Shown here piece after piece: positions 8,707 to 16,443 of a DNA stretch of 64,000 nucleotides; position 1 is the first letter of the stretch; each line of letters opens with the position of its first letter. The translations under genes and the position numbers were made by a program. Source of the stretch: Clostridia bacterium (lineage in GTDB: Bacteria > Bacillota > Clostridia > Christensenellales > Aristaeellaceae); the NCBI GenBank assembly GCA_017936765.1, contig JAGBEX010000014.1, forward strand, positions 124,001 to 188,000, given 5' to 3'. The notes beneath the pieces were generated by a model that worked only from the letters and a program-made list of their open reading frames with translations, was not told where the DNA came from and made no database searches.

Positions 8707-9924
8707 ATGAGCAAGACTCAGCTTGGCGTGATCTTCGGCAGCCGCAGCTGCGAGCGCGAGGTGGCCATCATCAGCGCTGTGCAGCTGATGAACAATGTGA
8801 ATACCGAGAAATACGACGTGATCCCCGTGTATATCAGCGAGCAGGGCATGTGGTATACCGGTGAGGCGCTGCGGAAGATCGAGACCTACAAGAATTTCAA
8901 CCCCGATGCCAAGGGCATCGAGCAGGTGCATCTGGACATCACGGCAGGTTCCGGCGCGCTGCTGGCTACCCGCCCCGGCAAGGGTCTCTTCGGCAAGCCG
9001 GAGCAGGTGGTGGCTCGCCTGGAGGTGTGCGTGGTGGTCATGCACGGCCTCAATGGCGAGGACGGCACCCTGCAGGGTATGCTGGAGCTGGCCAACCTGC
9101 CCTATACCTCCACGGGTGTGGCGGGCAGCGCCATCGGCATGGACAAGATCATGATGAAGCAGTTCTTCAAGGGCGCTGATCTCCCTGTGCTGCCCGGCGT
9201 GTGGTACACCCGCTCCATGTGGGAAGCCAACCGCAATGCCATCCTGGAGGATGTGGAGCAGCAGTTGGGCTATCCTGTGTTTGTGAAGCCTGCCAACTTG
9301 GGCAGCTCCATTGGCGTGAGCCGCGCTGACGACCGGGAAGGCCTGGAGGATTCCCTGGACCTGGCCTTTGACTATGACCGCCGCGTGCTGGTGGAGAAGG
9401 GTCTCGACAAGCCCATTGAGCTGAACTGCTCTGTGCTGGGCTATGACGACGACGTGGAAGCTTCGCCCATCGAGATGCCCATTTCTGCCGAGAAGTTCCT
9501 GGACTTTAAGGAGAAGTACCTGGCCAGCGGCGGCAGCAAGGGCATGGCCAGCCTGCACCGCATTCTGCCTGCGCCCATTCCGGAGGAGCTGCGGGATCGC
9601 ATTCAGGCGCTGAGCTGCGATATCTTCCGCATGATGGACTGCAAGGGCGTGGTGCGCATCGACTATATGTGGGATCGCAATTCCGACGAGATCTACATTA
9701 CCGAGATCAACACCATTCCCGGCTCCCTGGCCTTCTACCTGTGGGAGAACGCGGGCGTGAAGTACAGCCAGCTCATCGACCGCATGGTGATGTGCGCCCA
9801 GCGCGCCCACGAGGACAAGAACCTGCGGAACTATGCCTTCACCTCGGATATTCTGAAGAGTGTGAGCCTGGGCGGCTCCAAGGGTGCCAAGGGAACCAAG
9901 GGCTGTAAAGGCGCCAAGCTGTAA
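8707..9924 (+). CDS. ddl: D-alanine--D-alanine ligase
   Basis: Joins two D-alanines with ATP for peptidoglycan precursors. ATP-grasp features are visible: an N-terminal GSRSCEREVAIISA loop, HGLNGEDGTLQGML, FVKPANLGSSIGVSR for ATP binding, and the C-terminal metal/catalytic stretch ITEINTIPGSLAFYLW. At 405 residues it is longer than typical Ddl (about 310-370). The extra length is partly an unusual tail ending in repeated x-K-G units (about the last 15 residues). A GGAGGAG ribosome site precedes the ATG at 8707. It follows the MurF-like ligase gene. Confidence 0.93.
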   Translation: MSKTQLGVIFGSRSCEREVAIISAVQLMNNVNTEKYDVIPVYISEQGMWYTGEALRKIETYKNFNPDAKGIEQVHLDITAGSGALLATRPGKGLFGKPEQVVARLEVCVVVMHGLNGEDGTLQGMLELANLPYTSTGVAGSAIGMDKIMMKQFFKGADLPVLPGVWYTRSMWEANRNAILEDVEQQLGYPVFVKPANLGSSIGVSRADDREGLEDSLDLAFDYDRRVLVEKGLDKPIELNCSVLGYDDDVEASPIEMPISAEKFLDFKEKYLASGGSKGMASLHRILPAPIPEELRDRIQALSCDIFRMMDCKGVVRIDYMWDRNSDEIYITEINTIPGSLAFYLWENAGVKYSQLIDRMVMCAQRAHEDKNLRNYAFTSDILKSVSLGGSKGAKGTKGCKGAKL

Positions 9925-9939
9925 GCACGGAGGAAGACC

Positions 9940-10422
9940 ATGGATCGCCAACGCAGAACCAACACGGCGCAGCGCCGCCCATGGCAGGATGAGATCTACG
10001 AGGACGAGCAGTATTACGATGCCGAGCCTGTGGAGGAAGAGCCGCTGCGGGAATCGGTGGAAGAAATCATCGCCACCAACCGCATGGTGCTGCTCACCTG
10101 CACGCTGGCGGCCATGCTGCCGCCCTTTGCGCTGTTTTTGTTCTTTGCTGAAAAGAAAAGCCGGGCGATGCGGCATTTTGCCATCCAGTCCCTGGCGCTG
10201 ACGGTGTGCCACATGGCCCTGGCATTGGTGCTGATGGTGGTGAACGCCATTTTCGGCGGCATACCGTATCTTGGGTTTTTGCTGAATATGTGGCTGTGGA
10301 TCGCTTATATTGCCGCGGCCATCGTGATGCTGATCCTGCGGGTGAGGATGATGTTCTTTGCCTGGCGGGGAGCGCGGTTTGTGCTGCCGGTGATCGGCCA
10401 CAAGCTGGATCGCTTGAACTGA
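9940..10422 (+). CDS. DUF4870/Tic20-like small membrane protein
   Basis: 160 residues. An N-terminal acidic, Arg/Gln-rich cytoplasmic stretch (about 1-45) is followed by three or four hydrophobic helices. The pattern of a first helix, a short loop with KSRAMRHFAIQSLAL, and two more helices resembles the DUF4870/Tic20-like family (the RFHAWQSL-type motif). The function of that family is not established. It begins 15 nt after ddl and ends 13 nt before dxs, so it is in the same transcription unit. Confidence 0.6.
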   Translation: MDRQRRTNTAQRRPWQDEIYEDEQYYDAEPVEEEPLRESVEEIIATNRMVLLTCTLAAMLPPFALFLFFAEKKSRAMRHFAIQSLALTVCHMALALVLMVVNAIFGGIPYLGFLLNMWLWIAYIAAAIVMLILRVRMMFFAWRGARFVLPVIGHKLDRLN

Positions 10423-10435
10423 TGAGGAGGATTCG

Positions 10436-12316
10436 ATGCACCTCAAGGATGTGAAGGCTCCGGCAGACCTGAAGGGTCTGAGTTATGAGGAGCTGAATGA
10501 CCTGGCCGCCCAGATCCGCGAGGAGCTGGTGTCCACGGTTGCCCAGCGGGGCGGACACCTGGCATCCAACCTGGGTGTGGTGGAGCTGACCATGGCGCTC
10601 CATCGTGTGTTTGACCTGCCTCGGGACAAAATCGTCTTTGACGTGGGGCATCAGAGCTATGTGCATAAGCTGCTCACAGGGCGCTATGCGCTGTTCCACA
10701 CCCTGCGCAGCTTCGGCGGGCTGTCCGGCTTCCCCAAGCGCGGGGAGAGCGAATACGACGTATTCGAGACCGGGCATTCCTCCACGGCCATTTCTGCTGC
10801 CCTTGGCCTGGCCAGGGCGCGGGATTACAAGGGGGAGAAGCATTCCGTGATCGCCCTGGTGGGTGATGGCGCGCTGACCGGCGGTATGTGCTATGAGGCG
10901 CTGAACGACGCGGGCAATGCCTCCACCAAGCTGATCGTGATCCTCAACGACAACGAAATGTCCATTGCGCCCAATGTGGGTGCGCTGTCCCGCCACCTGA
11001 CGGACATCCGCGCCAGCAAGGGCTGGACAAGCGCCAAAAAGAAGGTCAAGTCCGGGCTGAACAACATCCCCATCATCGGCAAGCCGGTGTATAACCTGAT
11101 CAACTGGGCGAAGGATGCGGTGAAGCCGCTGCTGGTGGCGGAGGATGGCTTCTTCACCGCGCTGGGCTTCCACTACTTTGGCCCCATTGACGGTCACGAC
11201 CTGAAGAGCATGGAGCGCACCCTGCAATTGGCCAGGGAGTTCGACGGCCCAGCGGTGATCCATGTGATGACCCGCAAGGGCTATGGCTATGACAAGGCTG
11301 AGGAGCGCCCGGAGATCTTTCACGGCACGCCGCCCTTCTATGTGGAAACGGGCTGGCGCAAGCAGAAGTCCTCGCTGCCCTCCTTTGGCAAGACCATGGC
11401 GCTGGAACTGGCGGACATGGCCAGGGAGGATCAGCGCATTGTGACCATCACGGCAGCCATGCCCGGTGGCACGGGACTGAGTGCCTTCCAGAAGGAATTC
11501 CCGGACAGGATGATCGACGTGGGCATTGCGGAAGAACACGCGGTGACCATGGCTGCCGGCATGGCAGCGGGCGGCATGAAGCCCTATTTTGCGGTGTACG
11601 CCACCTTCTTCCAGCGCAGCTATGACCAGATGATCCACGATGTGTGTATGCAAAAGCTGCCCGTGACCTTCATGCTGGACAGAGCAGGCCTTGTGGGCGA
11701 GGACGGCGCTACCCATCATGGTGTGTACGACCTGGCGGCCATGCTGCCGGTGCCGAACCTGACGGTGCTGGCTCCCCGCGACCTGGGCGAGCTTCGTGCC
11801 ATGGTGCGCTGGACGCAGCATTACGATGCGCCTTGCGCCATTCGCTACGGCCGCAAGAGCATTGATCTGGGCGAGAAGTACCCCTATGCCAGCTTTACTC
11901 CCGGCAAGTGGGAGATGCTGGAGGATGGCACTGACTGCGTGCTGCTGGCCATGGGTTCCATGGTGGCAGAGGCGCTGGAGACCCGCGATGAGCTGAACAA
12001 GCTGGGTATCGACGCGGCGGTGGTGAACTGCTCCACCGTAAAGCCCCTGGACGAGGATATGCTGCGCTCCCTGGCGGACAAGCCCATCATCACCATGGAG
12101 GAGCATATGCTGACCGGCGGCTTTGGCAGCGCGGTGAGCGCCTTCTGCGTGGATGAGGAATTGCCTGGGCCTGTTTTGTCCTTTGGTATTGCAGATACCT
12201 TCGTGCAGCATGGCCGCAGGGACCAGCTGATGAAATATCTGGGGCTGGAGCCGGAGCAGATGGCACGGCGCATCAGCCATGTATTGGCAAGCAAGAGAGG
12301 CAAGAAGCATGAGTGA
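10436..12316 (+). CDS. dxs: 1-deoxy-D-xylulose-5-phosphate synthase
   Basis: First enzyme of the MEP isoprenoid pathway; condenses pyruvate and glyceraldehyde-3-phosphate using thiamine diphosphate. 626 residues, normal length. The ThDP/Mg site GDGALTGG is at about 143-150, DVGHQSYVHK is near the N terminus, and the catalytic EEHAVTMAAG lies in the second domain, followed by the transketolase C-terminal domain. The last steps IspD and IspF are encoded at 45216. The 3' end overlaps tlyA by 8 nt, the common Firmicute dxs-tlyA-nadK-argR-recN order. The usual xseA-xseB-ispA genes before dxs are absent here. Confidence 0.97.
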   Translation: MHLKDVKAPADLKGLSYEELNDLAAQIREELVSTVAQRGGHLASNLGVVELTMALHRVFDLPRDKIVFDVGHQSYVHKLLTGRYALFHTLRSFGGLSGFPKRGESEYDVFETGHSSTAISAALGLARARDYKGEKHSVIALVGDGALTGGMCYEALNDAGNASTKLIVILNDNEMSIAPNVGALSRHLTDIRASKGWTSAKKKVKSGLNNIPIIGKPVYNLINWAKDAVKPLLVAEDGFFTALGFHYFGPIDGHDLKSMERTLQLAREFDGPAVIHVMTRKGYGYDKAEERPEIFHGTPPFYVETGWRKQKSSLPSFGKTMALELADMAREDQRIVTITAAMPGGTGLSAFQKEFPDRMIDVGIAEEHAVTMAAGMAAGGMKPYFAVYATFFQRSYDQMIHDVCMQKLPVTFMLDRAGLVGEDGATHHGVYDLAAMLPVPNLTVLAPRDLGELRAMVRWTQHYDAPCAIRYGRKSIDLGEKYPYASFTPGKWEMLEDGTDCVLLAMGSMVAEALETRDELNKLGIDAAVVNCSTVKPLDEDMLRSLADKPIITMEEHMLTGGFGSAVSAFCVDEELPGPVLSFGIADTFVQHGRRDQLMKYLGLEPEQMARRISHVLASKRGKKHE

Positions 12317-13121
12317 AAAGGTTCGCGCCGATGTGGCGCTGGTGAATCGCGGCCTGTGCGAGAGCCGCGAAAAGGCGCAGGCCAGCATTATGGCCGGACT
12401 GGCGTACATCGGCGAAAGGAAGATCCTCAAGGCCAGCGAAGTGGTGAAGCCGGAGGATGAGCTGATCCTTCGCGGTGCGGCGCACAGTTTTGTCAGCCGC
12501 GGCGGGCTGAAGCTGGAGAAGGCCATCAAGTCCTTCCAGGCTGACCTGACGGGCAAGGTGTGCATGGACATCGGCGCTGCCACCGGCGGCTTTACGGATG
12601 TATGCCTGCGCAGCGGCGCCAGCCATGTGTATGCCATCGACGTGGGCTATGGCCAGTTTGACTGGAAGCTGCGCAACGATGAGCGCGTTACCGTGATGGA
12701 ACGCACCAATGCCCGCTATCTCACCCCGGAGCAGGTGCCGCTGCACCCTACCGTGACGGTGATGGACGTGAGCTTCATTTCCATCAAGCTGATCCTGCCT
12801 GTGGCGGCGCAGCTGATGGGGGACGAGGGCGTGTTCTACACGCTGATCAAGCCCCAGTTTGAGGCGGGGAAGGATCGCGTGGGCAAAAAGGGCGTGGTGC
12901 GGGATCCCAAGGTGCATGAGGATGTGATCCAGAGCATTGTGGACTTTGCTCCCAGCTTTGGCTGGCAGGTGCAGGCGCTGGATTATTCACCCATCACCGG
13001 GCCTGAGGGGAATATCGAGTTCCTGGCGAAGATCACCAGGAAGACCAGCGAAACCGAGCCTTGCACGCCGGAGGTTATTCACCAGCTGGTGGCGCAGGCG
13101 CACGAAAACATGAAGAAATGA
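12309..13121 (+). CDS. tlyA: TlyA-family S4/FtsJ-like RNA methyltransferase
   Basis: 270 residues: an N-terminal S4 RNA-binding domain (about 1-65) and a Rossmann FtsJ/RrmJ-type methyltransferase with the SAM loop DIGAATGGFTD. Characterised TlyA proteins 2'-O-methylate rRNA; the family was first named for haemolysin activity. The ATG at 12309 overlaps the dxs stop and is chosen over upstream in-frame TTG codons because the S4 domain begins right after it. A strong terminator follows at 13127. Confidence 0.9.
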   Translation: MSEKVRADVALVNRGLCESREKAQASIMAGLAYIGERKILKASEVVKPEDELILRGAAHSFVSRGGLKLEKAIKSFQADLTGKVCMDIGAATGGFTDVCLRSGASHVYAIDVGYGQFDWKLRNDERVTVMERTNARYLTPEQVPLHPTVTVMDVSFISIKLILPVAAQLMGDEGVFYTLIKPQFEAGKDRVGKKGVVRDPKVHEDVIQSIVDFAPSFGWQVQALDYSPITGPEGNIEFLAKITRKTSETEPCTPEVIHQLVAQAHENMKK

Positions 13122-13126
13122 TATGG

Positions 13127-13168
13127 ACAAGAGCCGGGGAGAATGCCTCCCCGGCTCTTGTACTTTTT
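13127..13168 (+). terminator. Intrinsic terminator after tlyA
   Basis: Perfect 14-bp stem ACAAGAGCCGGGGA (13127-13140) / TCCCCGGCTCTTGT (13148-13161), 7-nt loop, then ACTTTTT. Confidence 0.95.
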
Positions 13169-13190
13169 ATGCTTGCCTGTATGAATATAC

Positions 13191-13208
13191 TTGAATGAAT
13201 ATTCATTC
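13191..13208 (+). promoter_or_regulatory. ARG box (ArgR operator)
   Basis: TTGAATGAATATTCATTC fits TGAAT-N4-ATTCA (13192-13205) and contains a perfect 16-bp palindrome (13193-13208). A weaker half-matching box, TATGAATATACTTGAAT, lies next to it from 13180. ArgR binds tandem boxes of this kind in both Bacillus and E. coli. The site overlaps the -35, so repression by arginine-bound ArgR is expected, and argR is the second gene of the unit. Confidence 0.72.
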
Positions 13209-13219
13209 TATGCTATACT
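13191..13219 (+). promoter_or_regulatory. Promoter of nadK-argR-recN
   Basis: TTGAAT (13191-13196), 17-nt spacer and TATACT (13214-13219) with an extended TG at 13211-13212. The -35 box lies within the ARG box at 13191-13208. Confidence 0.8.
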
Positions 13220-13246
13220 TTCTATGTGTGTGAAAGGAGATGCGGC

Positions 13247-14083
13247 ATGGAACGAATTGGCCTGATGGTTCACGGTAGCCGCCAGGATGCTGTGGCCTGC
13301 GCTGCCAAGGCAACGCGGTTTCTGCAACGGGCTGGCATCAAGGTGCAGGCAGAGGAGGACGCCGCTGCCTGTCTTGCTGGGGTTACGCCTTTTTCCCAGG
13401 CAACGGAGAAGCCGGATGCCATCCTTTCGCTGGGTGGCGATGGCACCCTGCTGCGGGGCGCACAGGCGGCGGTGAAGTGGAATGTGCCGCTGCTGGGTGT
13501 GAACCTGGGGCGGGTGGGCTTCCTGGCCGAGGCTGAGCCGGAGAATATCGAGGATGTGCTGCAGCAGCTGCTGGAAGGGGATTACAGCCTGGAGGAACGC
13601 GGCTTGCTCAGCGTCGAAACGGCAACAGAGCGCTGGCTGGCGCTGAATGACGTGGTGGTGAGCCGGGGCGGGTATGCACGGCTGATCACCCTGGACGCCC
13701 TGGTGGATGGCGAGCGTGCCGGACGCTATGTGGCAGACGGCCTGGTGGTGACCACGCCCACGGGTTCCACCGGCTATTCGCTTTCTGCGGGCGGCCCCAT
13801 TGTATCGCCCCATGTGGACTGCATGGTGATCACCCCCATCTGCGCCCACAGCCTGCAGCATCGCCCCTGTGTGGTGCCGGGCAGCGCGGATATCCGCCTG
13901 GAGCTGGGGAAGGATGCCGAGCAGCAGGCATCCCTGCAAGTGGATGGCCAGAGCTATGCCCTGCTGAAGGCGGGGGACTGGGTGAATATACATAAAGCAG
14001 AGGAAATAATCCGGTTGGTGAGAACGCGCCCCAGGCAGTTCTTTCAGCTGGTGAGAGATAAGCTGGCCGAGTGGAGCCGCTGA
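13247..14083 (+). CDS. nadK: NAD kinase
   Basis: Phosphorylates NAD to NADP with ATP or polyphosphate. 278 residues. Visible signatures are GGDGT at 63-67 (catalytic Asp), NLGRVGFLAE, and TPTGSTGYSLSAGGP in the C-terminal beta domain. The start at 13247 is supported by AAAGGAGA at 13233-13240; an earlier in-frame GTG at 13226 has no ribosome site. It ends 24 nt before argR and shares its promoter, so NADP supply may be linked to arginine status. Confidence 0.94.
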   Translation: MERIGLMVHGSRQDAVACAAKATRFLQRAGIKVQAEEDAAACLAGVTPFSQATEKPDAILSLGGDGTLLRGAQAAVKWNVPLLGVNLGRVGFLAEAEPENIEDVLQQLLEGDYSLEERGLLSVETATERWLALNDVVVSRGGYARLITLDALVDGERAGRYVADGLVVTTPTGSTGYSLSAGGPIVSPHVDCMVITPICAHSLQHRPCVVPGSADIRLELGKDAEQQASLQVDGQSYALLKAGDWVNIHKAEEIIRLVRTRPRQFFQLVRDKLAEWSR

Positions 14084-14107
14084 TTTGATAACAAAGGAGA
14101 TGTGCCT

Positions 14108-14557
14108 ATGAAATCTGTTCGACAGGTAGCCATTCTGGATATCATTGAAAAGCAGGACGTGGAGACCCAGGAGGAACTGGCGGAAGCCCTGCGCGCCAGG
14201 GGCATTCAGGTGACCCAGGCCACCGTGTCCCGCGACATCAAGGAGCTGCGGCTGTTGAAGGTGCTGTCTTCCAACGGCGCTTACAAGTATGCAACGGCAG
14301 ACAAGGCTGAAAATGGCCTGAACGAGCGGTTCATCCGTATGCTGGCGGAGTCCATGCTCAGCGTGGCGGCCTCCAACAACCTGATCGTGGTGAAGACGCT
14401 TTCCGGCTCGGCCAATGTGGCGGCGGAGGCGCTGGACAGCCTGCATTGGCCGGAGATCCTCGGCTCGCTGGCGGGGGACAACACCATTCTGCTGATCATC
14501 CGCAGCAATGAAGAGGTTCCCGGCGTGATCACCCGCATTCAGGAAATGATGAAGTAA
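14108..14557 (+). CDS. argR: Arginine repressor ArgR/AhrC
   Basis: Hexameric arginine-sensing regulator, 149 residues. An N-terminal winged helix-turn-helix carries the conserved TVSRDIKEL (S41, R42) that contacts DNA; the C-terminal domain carries the arginine-binding GSLAGDNTILL motif (GTIAGDDT in other members). AAAGGAGA at 14093-14100 supports the ATG at 14108. The ARG box upstream of nadK suggests negative autoregulation. No arginine biosynthesis gene lies in this window. Confidence 0.95.
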   Translation: MKSVRQVAILDIIEKQDVETQEELAEALRARGIQVTQATVSRDIKELRLLKVLSSNGAYKYATADKAENGLNERFIRMLAESMLSVAASNNLIVVKTLSGSANVAAEALDSLHWPEILGSLAGDNTILLIIRSNEEVPGVITRIQEMMK

Positions 14558-14582
14558 CACCCAACCAAAGGAGCTATGCAAA

Positions 14583-16286
14583 ATGATCCTTTCCATGAGG
14601 ATGCATAATATCGCCCTCATCGAAGAGCTGACCATGGATTTTGCCGACGGCCTCCACGTGATGACCGGCGAGACCGGCGCGGGCAAGTCCATTGTGGTGG
14701 ATGCGGTGAACCTGGTGCTGGGCGGCCGCGCTGACCGGGAGTTGATCCGCACAGGTACGGACAAGGCCTGGGTGGAAGCGGTGTTTGAGGTGCCGGACAG
14801 CCGCGAGGTGGCCGACTTCCTGCAAAAGCAGGAGATCGAGTTCGACGGCTTGGTGACGCTGTATCGAGAGATCAGCCGCAGCGGGCGCAACCTGTGCCGC
14901 ATTTGCGGTGTGGTGATGCCCGTGGCGGTGCTGAAAGAACTGGCGACGCTGCTGATGGACGTTCACGGCCAGCACGAGGGGCAGTTTTTGATGGATCCCC
15001 GCTATCATCTGCGCTTTCTGGACGAGAGCGGCGATGAGAGCCACCAGCAGCTGCGGGTGCAGGTGGAAGCGGCCTACCAAACCTTTATCGTCAACCATCG
15101 GCGGTACGCGAAGCTGGTGAAGGAAAACGAGCAGAAGCACTACCGCATGGAGACGCTGAAAAAGTCGCTGGACGAATTGAACAAGGCCAAGCTGAAGGCT
15201 GGCGAGGAAGAAGAACTGACCCAGGAAAAGGAGCGCTTCCGGCATTCTGAGAAGATCGCTACGGCGGTGCAATTGGCGCATCAGGCCATATCGGCCGGGG
15301 AGGACAGCGAGTCCCTGCTGGTGAAGCTCAAGAGCGCTGCGGCTGCGCTGAATGGTCTGGCCAATCTTGGCGAAAACTACAAGAACCTGGCATCGCGGTG
15401 CGAGTCGGCCTACTATGAGCTGGAAGAAGTGGGCTACGAGCTGGCGGATATCATCGAGAACGGCGAGTTTGACCCTGCCCGTGCGGAATATGTGGAGACC
15501 CGGTTGGATCTGATCCGTCGACTGGAGCGCAAGTACGGCGAGAGCATTCCCGTGATCCTGGCCGAACAGGAGCGGATGCAGGAGGAATACGACAACTATG
15601 CCTCCATGGATCAGCAGGTGGCGGCGCTGGGCGCTGAACACAAGAAGCTGCTGGCGGCTTATCGTGGCCTGGCGCGGCAGCTGACGGAATCCCGCAAGGC
15701 GCTGGCGCAGCAGTTTGAAAAGAACATGATGGCGCAGCTGGCCGACCTGGGTATGGAAAAAACCGTGTTCCAGGTGGCCTTCGCCCCCAAGCCGGAGGGC
15801 AAGCTGCCCATGCCCCAGCCCATTGGCGATGACACGGTGGAGTTCATGATCTCGCCCAACCCCGGCGAACCCATGAAGCCCCTGTCCAAGATCGCCTCCG
15901 GTGGCGAACTGTCCCGCCTGATGCTGGCCATCAAGTCCCTGGAGGCAGAGCATGGCGGCGTTGGCTGCATGGTGTTCGACGAGATTGATACCGGCATCAG
16001 CGGCCGCATGGCGCAGGTAGTGGCGGAGAAGATGGCACTCATCGCCCGCTCCCGCCAGGTGATCTGTGTCACGCATCTGCCGCAGATCGCCGCCATGGCA
16101 CACCACCAGTTTCTGGTGGAAAAGCGGGTGGAAGAGGGGAGAACCAACACCTCTGTGCGGATGCTTGGCCATGATGAGCGCATTGGCGAGGTTGCCCGGA
16201 TGATGGGCGGCGCCGATGGCAGCGAAGCCAGCGCCCGCGCCCATGCCGCGCTGATGCTGGACAAGGCTGCTGATTTGAGAGCGTAA
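14583..16286 (+). CDS. recN: DNA repair ATPase RecN
   Basis: SMC-like ABC ATPase acting early at double-strand breaks. 567 residues. Walker A GETGAGKS at 29-36, a long central coiled coil (about 150-380) with a KKSLDELNKAKLKAGEEEEL stretch, the ABC signature ASGGELSRLMLAIK and Walker B MVFDEIDTGISG near the C terminus. Its place after argR is the usual Firmicute order. No LexA-type box was recognised, and no clear terminator follows it. Confidence 0.96.
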   Translation: MILSMRMHNIALIEELTMDFADGLHVMTGETGAGKSIVVDAVNLVLGGRADRELIRTGTDKAWVEAVFEVPDSREVADFLQKQEIEFDGLVTLYREISRSGRNLCRICGVVMPVAVLKELATLLMDVHGQHEGQFLMDPRYHLRFLDESGDESHQQLRVQVEAAYQTFIVNHRRYAKLVKENEQKHYRMETLKKSLDELNKAKLKAGEEEELTQEKERFRHSEKIATAVQLAHQAISAGEDSESLLVKLKSAAAALNGLANLGENYKNLASRCESAYYELEEVGYELADIIENGEFDPARAEYVETRLDLIRRLERKYGESIPVILAEQERMQEEYDNYASMDQQVAALGAEHKKLLAAYRGLARQLTESRKALAQQFEKNMMAQLADLGMEKTVFQVAFAPKPEGKLPMPQPIGDDTVEFMISPNPGEPMKPLSKIASGGELSRLMLAIKSLEAEHGGVGCMVFDEIDTGISGRMAQVVAEKMALIARSRQVICVTHLPQIAAMAHHQFLVEKRVEEGRTNTSVRMLGHDERIGEVARMMGGADGSEASARAHAALMLDKAADLRA

Positions 16287-16354
16287 TTTACCAAGTATGA
16301 CAAAAAATAAACAGGGTTTACGCTAAGATTATCTGTGCGCAAGCAAGAAAAGTG

Positions 16355-16363
16355 TGCTATAAT
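16355..16363 (+). promoter_or_regulatory. Extended -10 promoter before rnfC
   Basis: TGCTATAAT (TG at 16355-16356, TATAAT at 16358-16363). No good -35 is visible at 16-18 nt, so the extended -10 probably carries the promoter. The leader to rnfC is about 75 nt. Confidence 0.65.
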
Positions 16364-16443
16364 AGATTCGTGTGAGTATGCACGCGTGTTTGTCACGCGC
16401 TGCTTGTCAATGTAGAATCAATTTGGAAGGGGGACCTATATCC

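Noticed and set aside
7099..10446. Very long open frame on the minus strand (1115 codons) opposite hydrolase, Mur ligase, ddl and DUF4870-like genes
   Set aside because: It is a GC-driven antisense shadow: rich in His, Gln, Ala and Leu, crosses several clear plus-strand genes and has no ribosome site.
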